Assembly: GCA_039812845.1 (NCBI GenBank)
Contig: JBDIBK010000015.1
Location: 1 to 42,298, forward strand
Direction of reading: 5' to 3'
DNA length: 42,298 nucleotides
Origin: JACTMJ01 sp039812845
GTDB lineage: Bacteria > Acidobacteriota > Terriglobia > Bryobacterales > Bryobacteraceae
In this document: piece after piece, positions 1 to 7,972 of the stretch
Layout of the letters: each line of letters begins with the position of its first letter
How positions within the stretch are numbered: the first letter of the stretch is position 1
Notes under the pieces: generated by a model
What the model was told of the DNA's origin: nothing
Database searches by the model: none
The model's input: the letters and a program-made list of their open reading frames with translations, nothing else
Position numbers and translations under genes: made by a program

Positions 1-63
1 GCACCAAACGGCCCCAAGAAGCAACTCGCCTCGCGCAACGAGACCATGGAGCATCCGTCCTGA
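1..63 (+). CDS. C-terminal end of an unidentified protein (partial)
   Basis: The window opens inside a frame that reads about 20 codons (ending ...NETMEHPS) and stops at TGA 61-63, followed at once by TAA-like sequence in another frame. The tail is hydrophilic and has no recognisable motif, so neither the family nor even the reality of the gene can be judged here. It converges on the MFS gene that ends at 105. It may be a true gene end or simply an open frame. Confidence 0.3.
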   Translation, partial: APNGPKKQLASRNETMEHPS

Positions 64-104
64 TAAGAAGGGATTGCCACGTCACGAGTTCCGTAGCATT
101 CGCG

Positions 105-1373
105 TCAGTTCTCCGAGTGATCGACTGGCTGTGGGCGGGATGCGCTCTTCCCGGCCTCGGGGCGGGCGGCGAGGAGGAGGAACAGGAGGGTTACGACGAG
201 CCAGAGGGAGCCGGTCCAATAGGGGGCGCCTTGGCTGATCCAGTCGTAGACGAGACCCGCCCAGACCGGGCCGGCGATGCGGGCGAGGCTGGCGAAGGAT
301 TGCGATGCGCCCAGAATCCAGCCCTGCTCCCTGGAGGAAACCTCGCGGGAGAGCATGCTGGTGAGCGTGGGGGTGGTGAGTCCGCTGCCCATGGGAGTGA
401 GCGTGGCGGCCAGATAGAGGGTGGGGCCGTCATAGGCGAGAGCGGTGGCGAGAAAGCCGGCCGCCATGAGGCCGAGCCCGGCGGCGGCGAGAGCGCGGTC
501 GGAATAGCGGACGGTGAGGCGGCGGATGACGACGGTCTGCATGAGAACGGCGATGAGCCCGATGTAGGCGAAGACCATCGCGTTCGCCTCCGGACCCATG
601 CCCAGCTTGTCGAAGGTGTAGACCGCGAAATTGGTCTGAAGTCCGCTGAAGGCGAAGTTGAGGAAGAAGATGGCCGAGAGCAGCGGCAGCAGTTCCGGAC
701 GGCGGGTGGCGGCGAGGCACTGGGTGAGCGGATTCACGTCGGTAAAGCGGATGCGGGCGGCGCGGCGAGCCTCCGGCGCGATGGATTCCGGCAAGAAGAA
801 GTAGCTGAAGCCGACGGTGAGCAGGCTGAGCGAACCCGCGGCGTAGGCGGGGGCTGCGAGGCTGATATGGGCGAGCAGACCGCCCAGGGCCGGGCCGACG
901 ATAAAGCCCAATCCGAACGCCGCGCCCACCAGCCCAAAATTCTTTGCCCGGTCCTGCGGGGGCGTGATGTCGGCGATGTAGGCTTGCGCGGTGCTGATGT
1001 TCCCGCCGGTAGCGCCGTCGATCAGCCGTGCGATAAACAGAAGCAGCAGGGAGCCGGCCATGCCGAAGAGGAAGTAGCCGATGGCCGTTCCCAGCAGGCT
1101 GAGGAGCAGCACCGGGCGGCGCCCATAACGGTCGGAGAACACGCCCAGCGCGGGCGCGCAGACGAACTGCGCCGCGGAGAAGACCAGGGCGAGCAGCCCG
1201 ACCATGAGCGCGTCGGAATCGAACTGCCGCACCAGGAAGGGGATGACGGGCACCAGGATGCCGACACCCAGGAGATCCAGGAAGATGGTGGCGAAAATGA
1301 GGGCCAGCGCCTTTCCGGACGAAGGGGCCGCGGTGGGGTTTTGAGCGAACTGCGCGTCGGGCAAACCGGACAT
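105..1373 (-). CDS. MFS transporter, TetA/multidrug-efflux-like
   Basis: A 422-residue protein with about twelve hydrophobic segments, the usual length for a 12-helix major facilitator. The loop between helices 2 and 3 carries the MFS signature A as G-x-F-S-D-R-Y-G-R-R (D81, R82, G84-R86). The first helix region (LDLLGVGILVPVIPFL) resembles the tetracycline-resistance (TCR/TetA) branch of proton-driven exporters. The substrate cannot be told from sequence; resistance to tetracycline is not implied. ATG start; no strong ribosome binding site is visible. It stands alone, transcribed away from the radical SAM gene. An 8-bp perfect palindrome, AACCGGTT at 1446-1453 in the divergent intergenic region, might be an operator, but this is speculation. 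Confidence 0.85.
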   Translation of the reverse strand: MSGLPDAQFAQNPTAAPSSGKALALIFATIFLDLLGVGILVPVIPFLVRQFDSDALMVGLLALVFSAAQFVCAPALGVFSDRYGRRPVLLLSLLGTAIGYFLFGMAGSLLLLFIARLIDGATGGNISTAQAYIADITPPQDRAKNFGLVGAAFGLGFIVGPALGGLLAHISLAAPAYAAGSLSLLTVGFSYFFLPESIAPEARRAARIRFTDVNPLTQCLAATRRPELLPLLSAIFFLNFAFSGLQTNFAVYTFDKLGMGPEANAMVFAYIGLIAVLMQTVVIRRLTVRYSDRALAAAGLGLMAAGFLATALAYDGPTLYLAATLTPMGSGLTTPTLTSMLSREVSSREQGWILGASQSFASLARIAGPVWAGLVYDWISQGAPYWTGSLWLVVTLLFLLLAARPEAGKSASRPQPVDHSEN

Positions 1374-1562
1374 GAAGAGCGGGAGCTTTTATTGTCGCGT
1401 GCCATCTTTGCCGTGTCCACGTGCGAGAATTGATGAGGATAGCTAAACCGGTTAAGAGGAGCAGGAGTTCCTTGTTGTTCCACCGTGAAGCGATCCTCGT
1501 TCCACTGCCTGGGTCGTGGAACGGCGAGAATAAGCCTGACCACGCGCGAGTTCCGGTTTTTT

Positions 1563-1590
1563 TTGGAATCACAAACGGAACTTGTATCGT
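1563..1590 (+). promoter_or_regulatory. Possible sigma70 promoter for the radical SAM gene
   Basis: TTGGAA (1563-1568), 16 bp, then TATCGT (1585-1590), about 20 bp before the strong Shine-Dalgarno GAGGAGGGG (1599-1607). Four of six bases match at each element, so this is only moderate support. Confidence 0.3.
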
Positions 1591-1611
1591 CTGTCGGCGA
1601 GGAGGGGCGAT

Positions 1612-2625
1612 TTGCGAGCTAGTGACATTTTGCAGGCTTGGGGAAAGATTCTGAAAGGGGAGGCGCCTTCCCTTTCGATTGAGGTAACCAAGGAATGTCC
1701 GCTGCGCTGTCCGGGCTGCTACGCCTACGACGAGGCGCATCTCGGGGGGAATACGCTCCTCCGGGAATTAAACGACCGGAAGGGCCAGGCGCTGATCGAC
1801 GGCATTCTGGAAGTGGTGGACCGCATGAAGCCGCTGCACCTCTCGCTGGTGGGCGGAGACCCGCTGGTGCGTTACCGGGAAATGGAAGCGCTCGTGCCGC
1901 AGATTCTGGCACGGAACATTCACGTGCAGTTGGTAACCAGCGCGTTTCGCCCCATCGCCCCGGAGTGGGCCACGTTCCCGCGCCTGACCGTGGTGGTGAG
2001 CATCGACGGGCTGCGCGAGGAGCATGACGCGAGGCGCGCCCCGGCAACCTACGACCGGATTCAAAAGAACATCGTGGGCCAGCGGATCACGATTCATTCC
2101 ACCATTACCGGGCAGATGATGAAGCGGCCCGGCTACCTTCGCGAATTCCTGCAATACTGGACGCCGCGCCCGGAGATCCATCGGGTGTGGTTCAGCATGT
2201 TCACGCCGCAAATGGGCGATTCGATGCCGGAGATCCTCACGCCGGAGGAGCGGCGGCGGGCGATTGAAGATTTGCTGACGCTCCGCAAGGAGTTCCCCAA
2301 ACTCGACATGAGGGAGGGCCTCATCCGCGAATTCGCCGCGCCGCCACAGAGCCCCGACGAATGCATCTTTGCCCTTACGACAAAGACGCTGACGGCCGAT
2401 TTGAGGGGCGAGGTGACGCCGTGCCAGTTCGGGGGAAACCCGGACTGCTCCCAGTGCGGATGCATTGCCTCCATGGGCCTGGCCGCGGTGGGAAACCACA
2501 AGCTGGCGGGCGTGATTCCCGTTGGTGCGATCTTCACGGCTTCCGCGAAGATTGGCCGGGCCTGGCCCAAGAAGAAGGAAAAGGTGAAGGCCATGCAGCC
2601 GACGGAACTGAAGGTGCTGCGCTAG
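1612..2625 (+). CDS. Radical SAM protein with C-terminal cysteine cluster
   Basis: The N-terminal part has the radical SAM cluster motif C-x3-C-x2-C (C29, C33, C36 from the TTG start), followed by a GGDPL-type segment expected of the SAM-binding barrel (LVGGDPLVRY). These bind a [4Fe-4S] cluster and cleave S-adenosylmethionine to a radical. Near the C-terminus a second set of cysteines (C-x9-C-x2-C-x-C, around residues 268-284) suggests a SPASM/twitch-like auxiliary cluster. The length, 337 residues, fits such enzymes. The substrate is unknown; the context gives no peptide precursor. I chose TTG 1612 because GAGGAGGGG lies 4 nt upstream; an in-frame TTG at 1582 would add ten residues without such a site. 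It is not a clear anaerobic sulfatase maturase, although sulfatases occur later in the window. Confidence 0.8.
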   Translation: MRASDILQAWGKILKGEAPSLSIEVTKECPLRCPGCYAYDEAHLGGNTLLRELNDRKGQALIDGILEVVDRMKPLHLSLVGGDPLVRYREMEALVPQILARNIHVQLVTSAFRPIAPEWATFPRLTVVVSIDGLREEHDARRAPATYDRIQKNIVGQRITIHSTITGQMMKRPGYLREFLQYWTPRPEIHRVWFSMFTPQMGDSMPEILTPEERRRAIEDLLTLRKEFPKLDMREGLIREFAAPPQSPDECIFALTTKTLTADLRGEVTPCQFGGNPDCSQCGCIASMGLAAVGNHKLAGVIPVGAIFTASAKIGRAWPKKKEKVKAMQPTELKVLR

Positions 2626-2652
2626 CACGAGGGCGGCGCGGCCGGACGGAGC

Positions 2653-3654
2653 CTACTCCGCTTTCAGCGACCGCTCCATCAGTTCACGGAGCGCTTCGGA
2701 AGCCGACTTTCTGCCCGCCAGCAGATCGGCCATCTGCCCCGTAATCGGCATCTCCACATCCCGCTCGCGGGCCAGTTCGAGGGCGGCGAAGGTGGTCTTG
2801 ACGCCCTCGGCCACCATCGACATGCCGCCCAGAATCTCATGGAGCGCGCGGCCGCTCGCGAGTTCGATGCCGAGCGTGCGGTTTCGCGAGAGAGCCCCGT
2901 TGCAGGTGAGCACCAGATCTCCCATTCCGGAAAGCCCGGCCAGGGTCGCGGGCTTCGCGCCATAGGCCATCGCGAGCCGCGTGATCTCCGCGAGGCCTCT
3001 GGTGATGAGGGCGGCCAAGGTATTGCTGCCGAGGCCCAAGCCGGAGCAAACGCCGGCGGCGATGGCGATGACGTTCTTCACGGAAGCGCCCAGTTCGACG
3101 CCCACTTCATCCTGGTTGGTGTAGAGGCGCAGATTCGTTCCGGAGAGCCGCTCCTGCGCCGCGGCCGCGACGTCCTCATTGTTCGAAGCCACGACGAGCG
3201 CGGCGGGTTCCCCGAGGGCCACTTCCCGCGCGAAACTGGGCCCCGAAAGGACGGCCAAGCGGGAGGAAAACGCTTCCGGCAGCGATTCCCGAATCACCTG
3301 GCTCATGCGCAGATGGGTGTTCTCTTCGAGGCCCTTGGTGGCGCTAACCAGAAGCTGCCCCGGATGCAGCCAGGGCTTGGCGTATTGCGCGATCTGGCGC
3401 ATCGCGTGGGAGGGGGGGACAAACAGCACCAGTTCCGCGCCGTCAAGGCAGCATTCAAAATCGGAATGCGCGGCGACGTTCGCGGGGATGGGGCATTCCG
3501 GGAGGAAGACGGGGTTGCGTCGGCTCCGGTTGACGCCCTCCACGACATTCGCTTCGCGGGCCCACAAGTCCACGCGCTCCGCGCGGGCGGCGCAGGCGAT
3601 GGCGAGCGCCGTGCCCCAGCTCCCCGCGCCAATCACAGCCAGTTTCCGCATCAT
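2653..3654 (-). CDS. gpsA: NAD(P)-dependent glycerol-3-phosphate dehydrogenase
   Basis: Reduces dihydroxyacetone phosphate to sn-glycerol 3-phosphate in the cytoplasm, the first step toward phospholipids. The 333-residue length is typical. Visible features: N-terminal Rossmann motif GAGSWGTALA (residues 9-18), K107 in SATKGLE, the active-site lysine K193 in GASVKNV, and the C-terminal substrate-binding stretch GLSGMGDL followed by NGALSRNRTLG. Its start codon overlaps the stop of plsY by 4 bp (ATGA), so the two are translationally coupled; plsY uses the product made here. It converges on the radical SAM gene with 27 bp between stops. Confidence 0.96.
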   Translation of the reverse strand: MMRKLAVIGAGSWGTALAIACAARAERVDLWAREANVVEGVNRSRRNPVFLPECPIPANVAAHSDFECCLDGAELVLFVPPSHAMRQIAQYAKPWLHPGQLLVSATKGLEENTHLRMSQVIRESLPEAFSSRLAVLSGPSFAREVALGEPAALVVASNNEDVAAAAQERLSGTNLRLYTNQDEVGVELGASVKNVIAIAAGVCSGLGLGSNTLAALITRGLAEITRLAMAYGAKPATLAGLSGMGDLVLTCNGALSRNRTLGIELASGRALHEILGGMSMVAEGVKTTFAALELARERDVEMPITGQMADLLAGRKSASEALRELMERSLKAE

Positions 3655-4244
3655 GCGCGGCTCCCCAGGCGGTTCTCAGTGCCAGCGCGGAGCCTCGCCA
3701 TGTTGCCCTTGTGCTTGTAAACGATCAAAGCCGCGCAGACCGCGGCGACCAGGGTGTAAATCCCGTTGTGGTAGAGCAGCCAGACGCCGAGCGGGAACAC
3801 GGCGGCACTCACGATGGAGGAAAGGGAGACGTAGCGCGTCTTCCACAGCATCAGAGCAAAAATCAGGATCGTGGCCAGCATTGCCAGCGGGGTCAGCACC
3901 AGGTATGCGCCGAGCATGCTCGCCACGGCTTTCCCGCCCCGGAAGCGCAGCCAGACCGGGAACATGTGGCCCAGCAAGACCGCGAGCGCGGCAAGCGCGC
4001 CCCAGAGAACGTCGCCAGCGCCGAGCCATTGGGCGACGGCCACCGCGGCCGCCCCTTTGAGGACGTCGAGCAGCAGGGTGAGCAAGCCCAGGGCCTTGCC
4101 GGTGGTGCGCAATACATTCGTGGCACCGATGTTGCCGCTGCCCTTCGTGCGGACATCCGTGCCGGTCTTCCAGCGAACCAGCAGGAAACCAAAGGGGATG
4201 GACCCCAGGAGATAGGCGATCGGCAATGAGAGAGCGGCAAACAT
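3651..4244 (-). CDS. plsY: Glycerol-3-phosphate acyltransferase PlsY
   Basis: Integral membrane enzyme that moves an acyl group from acyl phosphate to glycerol 3-phosphate, giving lysophosphatidic acid. Family blocks are clear: GSIPFGFLLVRW near the N-terminus, the G-S-G-N-I-G-A-T-N-V loop, and HMFPVWLRFRGGKAVA with the catalytic/phosphate-binding region. Five or so membrane segments fit the family; the length is 197 residues. ATG 4244 is preferred to the longer frame from 4283 because GAGGA sits 6 nt upstream and the protein then begins directly with the first helix. It lies between thpR and gpsA in one minus-strand unit. Confidence 0.95.
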   Translation of the reverse strand: MFAALSLPIAYLLGSIPFGFLLVRWKTGTDVRTKGSGNIGATNVLRTTGKALGLLTLLLDVLKGAAAVAVAQWLGAGDVLWGALAALAVLLGHMFPVWLRFRGGKAVASMLGAYLVLTPLAMLATILIFALMLWKTRYVSLSSIVSAAVFPLGVWLLYHNGIYTLVAAVCAALIVYKHKGNMARLRAGTENRLGSRA

Positions 4245-4343
4245 AGTTGTCCTCAATCCAGGGTAAAGCATCCGGAGCGGCATCCCGCGATCGAAATGCC
4301 CGCCCTCGTGGGTGGAACGGGCTTCGCGCGGGAGGGTGTCGCG

Positions 4344-4889
4344 CTAAATCGGAAACTCCGCGAGCTTTCTGTACACGCTGCCCGCCCCGCCGGTGAGGCT
4401 CTCGTAGAGATGGAAGCGGTCGGCCGTAAAGCCACCGAACTGGATGGACGGCAGGGATAGAATGGCCTGGCGCAGCGCGGAAAGATCCAGCCGGGCGTCC
4501 AGGCGGGCAATCGTCAGATGGGGGCGGTAGGGCTTGGTTTCCGATGGAACCCCGAGCGGAGTGAGAGCCTGGTCCGTACGGAGATGGAGCTGGCCGAGCC
4601 ACTCGGGCGCCTGGACGCCGGCATAGAGGAGACGGGGCGATTTCGGATTGGGGAGCCAGCCGAACCCCCGCACTTCTATCGGGATGGGTTCCGCGGCGGG
4701 CATCGCGCGCAGGGCGGCAATGACGGCATCCAGTTTCGCGGCGGAAACCTCGCCGAGAAACTTGGTGGTGATGTGCAGGTTCTCCGGCTTGCTCCAGCGG
4801 GCTTTTGCCGCGGGTTTGAGCTTCTCAACCGTCTGAATGAGGACATCCCGGATGGCCTCCGGAATGTCAATCGCGGCAAATAAACGCAT
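4344..4889 (-). CDS. thpR: RNA 2',3'-cyclic phosphodiesterase ThpR (LigT family)
   Basis: A 181-residue member of the 2H phosphoesterase family. Both catalytic histidine motifs are present: H-I-T-T-K-F-L-G (about residue 39) and H-L-T-I-A-R (about residue 124). The family opens RNA 2',3'-cyclic phosphates to 2'-phosphates and was first named as an RNA ligase. It is upstream of plsY with about 100 bp between them, so co-transcription with plsY-gpsA is likely but not certain. The ATG start has a GAGGGAG-like site a dozen bases upstream. Confidence 0.92.
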   Translation of the reverse strand: MRLFAAIDIPEAIRDVLIQTVEKLKPAAKARWSKPENLHITTKFLGEVSAAKLDAVIAALRAMPAAEPIPIEVRGFGWLPNPKSPRLLYAGVQAPEWLGQLHLRTDQALTPLGVPSETKPYRPHLTIARLDARLDLSALRQAILSLPSIQFGGFTADRFHLYESLTGGAGSVYRKLAEFPI

Positions 4890-4977
4890 GCAATTCTCTA
4901 CTCCCTCAAGCTATCAGAATGCGCAAGGCTTGCCGGAGCCATTCAATAATGGAAGCTGCCCATGGGGCATTCTTACG

Positions 4978-5730
4978 ATGGCTTGGCGCGCTTCCCTTCC
5001 CCTTTCCGATCTCCTGCGGGAGACCCGCCCGGTGGGCACTGAATTTTTTCGGCGGGAATCGCCGCCGGTGGCCCGGGATTTGATTGGCTGCGTGATGGTG
5101 GCGGGAGAATGCGCCGCCAGGATCGTCGAAACGGAAGCGTATCTGGGCGAGCGCGACGGAGCCTCGCACGCGTTCCGGGGACCCACGCCGCGCACCAGGG
5201 TGATGTTCGGCCCGCCCGGGTTTATCTACGTGTACTTCGTTTACGGCATGTACCATTGCATGAATTTCGTCACCAATGAGGATGGTGTGGCGGGAGCCGT
5301 TCTGCTTCGGGCGCTCGAGCCGCTGGCGGGAATTGAGCGGATGCGCGAGCGGCGGCCCAAGGTGAAGCGCTGGGAAGATCTGGCGTCCGGCCCAGGGAAG
5401 CTGACGCTGGCAATGGCGATCGGGCCGGAACACAACGGGCTCCAATTGGGATCCGGCTCGGTCGAGGTGCGCCAATTCCGGAAGAAGACGCCCACGGCGG
5501 TCTCCGTGTCGCCCCGCATCGGCGTCAAGGCCTGCGCCGATTGGCCCTTGCGCTTTTTCGAGCCGGAAAACCCCTGCGTGAGCCGTTCGCCGTTCAACCG
5601 CGCGGCGCGGCCGGCTGAGCGAGACGATGCCATCGATGGCGCGTTTTGGACGCCTTGCGCACCCGGCAACGCCGCATCGGCGGGAGACGGCGGCGGAAGC
5701 GGATTCACGAGAGTACGGGCACGGGAGTAA
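4978..5730 (+). CDS. DNA-3-methyladenine glycosylase (AAG/MPG family) with extra C-terminal tail
   Basis: Removes alkylated purines from DNA in base-excision repair. The family core is plain: FF-x-R-x-x-x-x-VARDLIG at the N-terminus, the catalytic VETEAYLG (Glu in E-x-E-A-Y), the Y-V-Y-F-V-Y-G-M-Y-H-C-M-N stretch that carries the intercalating and flipping residues, and SGPGKLT. Bacterial members usually end near the RFF-x-x-x-NPCVS block seen here; this protein continues for about 45 low-complexity residues, and the last 26 bp overlap the end of the convergent protease gene. A frame error near the end or a read-through past an old stop are both possible. ATG 4978 places the family N-terminus correctly; earlier ATGs at 4837 and after would add unrelated residues. 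Confidence 0.9.
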   Translation: MAWRASLPLSDLLRETRPVGTEFFRRESPPVARDLIGCVMVAGECAARIVETEAYLGERDGASHAFRGPTPRTRVMFGPPGFIYVYFVYGMYHCMNFVTNEDGVAGAVLLRALEPLAGIERMRERRPKVKRWEDLASGPGKLTLAMAIGPEHNGLQLGSGSVEVRQFRKKTPTAVSVSPRIGVKACADWPLRFFEPENPCVSRSPFNRAARPAERDDAIDGAFWTPCAPGNAASAGDGGGSGFTRVRARE

Positions 5731-6844
5731 AGCAAAGCAGGAAGATCGCGAGAGCCAGAAAGGCGACGCGGCGGCGGCCTCGTCCGGGATCCCGCTCGTC
5801 GAACACCGGGGGGTGCTTCAGGCCGAAGAGGAAGAGCACCGCGGCCCAGAAGAACCAGCCGTGCCACAGAAAACCCAGCGGAAGAAGCAGAAGGACGAAG
5901 CCGCGCGAGATCCAGCGGTGGGCGCGAGGCAGGAAGGCATAGACGATGTGGCCGCCATCCAACTGCCCCACCGGCAGCAGATTGAGCGCGGTGGCCAACA
6001 ACCCGACTTGGCCGGCGCGGGCCATCGGATGCAGCAGGATATCTTCAACCGGCACCCCTGGAAAGAGCAGCATCTCGATCAGTTGGAGCAGGGGCGGCGT
6101 GCCGAAAACCAGATCCCCCTGCTGTCCGATTCCCGGGATGACCTTCGAGAGCGAGACGCCGATGAGCATCGCCGGAATGACGAAGACGAAACCCGCGATC
6201 GGCCCGGCGACGCCGATATCGAAAAGCTCCCGCCGGGACGCAATGCGCTGCCGGATGCGAATGAACGCTCCGAAGGTCCCGATGAACGTGGGCGCGGGGA
6301 GAAAGAAGGGGAGCGTCGCGCCGATGCGGTAGTAGACGCAGGCGAAGTAGTGGCCAAACTCGTGAGCGACCAGGATAGTGAGCAGCGTAATTGAGTACGG
6401 GAGGCCGTTGAACAGCAAGGCCGGGTGGCTCAGGACCTCTTCGTAGTAGGCAAGATCCCGGTTCAGGACGAGAAAGGGCTGGCTGGCGTCGAAGCTGGCC
6501 TGATAACCGGCTCCGACGAAGCTGGAGGTGACGACGGTGAGCAGGAACAGCAGCGCGTGGAAGCCCAGGAGCCAGGGGCCGCGCAGCCGGGGGAAACGAA
6601 ACCGGGGCAGGCGAAGGAAGGCGAGGCGATCCCGAATGGATCTCCGCCTTTGCACCGGGATCTCACCGGGTAACTCACCGGGAAATTCACCGGGAAACTC
6701 GCCGGGCGGAAAGCCCTCGGGCGGCCATGGGCGAAGTTCGCCGAAATCGCCGCCGCTCCTGGGAGCGCGGTTCGGATGAGGTCCGGAGTTCGAGGGAAGG
6801 CCGGGCGGCCAGGTGTCGCCGGAATGAGGGTTGCCCGAGTCCAC
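5705..6844 (-). CDS. Site-2 protease family membrane metalloprotease (M50)
   Basis: Polytopic membrane protein of 379 residues. The zinc motif HEFGH (H161, E162, H165) lies in one helix and the third ligand motif NLLPVGQLDGGH (D296) in a later one, as in the S2P/M50 family, which cuts proteins within or near the membrane. The first 65 residues are cytosolic-looking, rich in Pro and Gly, and include four PGE(F/L/I) repeats coded by 12-bp tandem units. First membrane segment about 91-112. The frame starts with GTG 6844 without a clear ribosome binding site, so the exact start is uncertain. It follows the HU/IHF gene by 24 bp on the same strand and may be co-transcribed. Its target is unknown. 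Confidence 0.87.
   Translation of the reverse strand: MDSGNPHSGDTWPPGLPSNSGPHPNRAPRSGGDFGELRPWPPEGFPPGEFPGEFPGELPGEIPVQRRRSIRDRLAFLRLPRFRFPRLRGPWLLGFHALLFLLTVVTSSFVGAGYQASFDASQPFLVLNRDLAYYEEVLSHPALLFNGLPYSITLLTILVAHEFGHYFACVYYRIGATLPFFLPAPTFIGTFGAFIRIRQRIASRRELFDIGVAGPIAGFVFVIPAMLIGVSLSKVIPGIGQQGDLVFGTPPLLQLIEMLLFPGVPVEDILLHPMARAGQVGLLATALNLLPVGQLDGGHIVYAFLPRAHRWISRGFVLLLLPLGFLWHGWFFWAAVLFLFGLKHPPVFDERDPGRGRRRVAFLALAIFLLCFTPVPVLS
6656..6703 (-). repeat. Four 12-bp tandem repeats coding Gly-Glu-(Phe/Leu/Ile)-Pro
   Basis: Read on the plus strand the units are CGGGATCTCACC, GGGTAACTCACC, GGGAAATTCACC and GGGAAACTCGCC. They lie inside the N-terminal tail of the M50 protease and keep the frame, so copy-number changes would lengthen or shorten a flexible tail. 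Confidence 0.85.
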
Positions 6845-6868
6845 AACGCGTCTTACATCGCCCGCCCG

Positions 6869-7138
6869 CTACGGGAGGCTCTGTAATTCCTTGCCCGGCT
6901 TGAAGCGGACGGCCTTGCCGGGGGGGATTTCCACTTCGTCGCCCGTACGGGGATTGCGTCCGATGCCGGTCTTGCGGGGGCGGACGTTGAAGATACCGAA
7001 GCCGCGCAACTCGATCCGTTCCCCTTGGCTGAGCGCCCGCTTCATGCTTTCAAAAACGGTTTCCACAGCCATTTCCGCCTTTGTCTTGGTGATACCGGTT
7101 CGGTTCACGACTTCGTTCACGATGTCTAGCTTAATCAA
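6869..7138 (-). CDS. HU/IHF-family DNA-binding protein
   Basis: An 89-residue histone-like protein. The C-terminal DNA-binding arm is unmistakable: GFGIFNVRPRKTGIGRNPRTG followed by IPPGKAVRFKPGKEL. The N-terminal helices read IKLDIVNEVVNRTGITKTKAEMAVETVFESMK, closer to IHF-alpha than to HU. It bends DNA and shapes the nucleoid as a dimer. I chose TTG 7138 because AGGAGA lies about 7 nt upstream and the protein then begins where the family begins; an ATG at 7201 would add 21 unrelated residues. A good promoter is visible about 150 bp upstream. The M50 gene follows closely. Confidence 0.93.
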   Translation of the reverse strand: MIKLDIVNEVVNRTGITKTKAEMAVETVFESMKRALSQGERIELRGFGIFNVRPRKTGIGRNPRTGDEVEIPPGKAVRFKPGKELQSLP

Positions 7139-7295
7139 GTCGTCTCTCCTGCCAAGATTTGCCCGCGAAGACTGCCGATTTGCGCTTCGCCACCGGAGCA
7201 TTCCGAACCGCGCGCACGGCTTCTCGGGGACGGAACGTCTGGCTCATGGAAAGCCAAATCACCCCGCGGCGGCCGTGGAGATGGGCGCAAACGTC

Positions 7296-7325
7296 ATGAT
7301 AGGATTGAATTTAACGCATTGTCAA
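7296..7325 (-). promoter_or_regulatory. Sigma70 promoter driving the HU/IHF gene
   Basis: On the minus strand: TTGACA (7320-7325), 18 bp, TATCAT (7296-7301). The -35 box is perfect and the -10 box matches five of six bases. Transcription would begin near 7289 and give a leader of roughly 150 nt before TTG 7138. The -35 box overlaps the likely start codon of the divergent flavin reductase gene. Confidence 0.65.
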
Positions 7326-7855
7326 GCTGCACGCCCATCACCGTTCCACCCGCCGAATGTGCAACGTTCCGGGAGTTCTGCGCCCGCTTCGCTTCCGGCG
7401 TGACCATCGCCACCGTACGCGACTCCGATGGCAACCCCTACGGCCTGACGGCCAGCTCTCTGACGGCGGTCTCTCTGAACCCGCCGCTCATCCTGGTTTG
7501 CATCGGGCACAACTCGGGAATCCTCTCTAAGTTTCGCAAGTCCACGCATTTCGGGGTGAACATCCTGCACGAGGGGCAGGAAGCGCTTTCGACCCGGTTC
7601 GCCACGCTCATGGGAGACCGGTTTGCCGGGGTCGGCTGGAAACCGGGCCCGGGAGGATCGCCCCTGCTGCTCGATTGCCTGGCCCAGGTAGAATGCCTGA
7701 CGCACAAAATTGTGGATGCGGGCGATCATGCGGTGTTTTTCGGAGAGGTGATCGGTGGCTCGCTGGGGGACGGCAGCCCGCTGCTCTATTTCAACCGCGG
7801 CTACCGCACATTATCGCCCCGGATCGCGGCGCTCGGCGAAACCGAAGAACTCTGA
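7319..7855 (+). CDS. Flavin reductase family protein (FMN-binding split barrel)
   Basis: A 178-residue protein of the flavin reductase/HpaC type. Family marks: FASGVTIATV near residue 20, the flavin-contacting GLTASSLTAVSLNPPLILVCI block, and D-x-G-D-H-A-V-F-F-G-E-V near the C-terminus. Members pass electrons from NAD(P)H to free FMN or FAD for a partner monooxygenase; no such partner is adjacent, so the pathway is open. The frame begins with TTG 7319; a weak AGGAT lies about 14 nt upstream, so the start is only probable. Divergent from the HU/IHF gene. Confidence 0.88.
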   Translation: MSSCTPITVPPAECATFREFCARFASGVTIATVRDSDGNPYGLTASSLTAVSLNPPLILVCIGHNSGILSKFRKSTHFGVNILHEGQEALSTRFATLMGDRFAGVGWKPGPGGSPLLLDCLAQVECLTHKIVDAGDHAVFFGEVIGGSLGDGSPLLYFNRGYRTLSPRIAALGETEEL

Positions 7856-7972
7856 AATACGTTCGAGTAGGTAGCGATCCGCGCGCCATTGCCCGCCGCC
7901 CATCCCTTGACCGACCCGCGCGGGATTAGAATTGGGCATGCGCGCAATCGTCCTCGAAAGGGTGGCCGAAAC

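Noticed and set aside
1612..2625. Anaerobic sulfatase maturase, to serve the two sulfatases
   Set aside because: The cluster motif and the C-terminal cysteine pattern do not match that subfamily well, and the genes are 14 kb apart.
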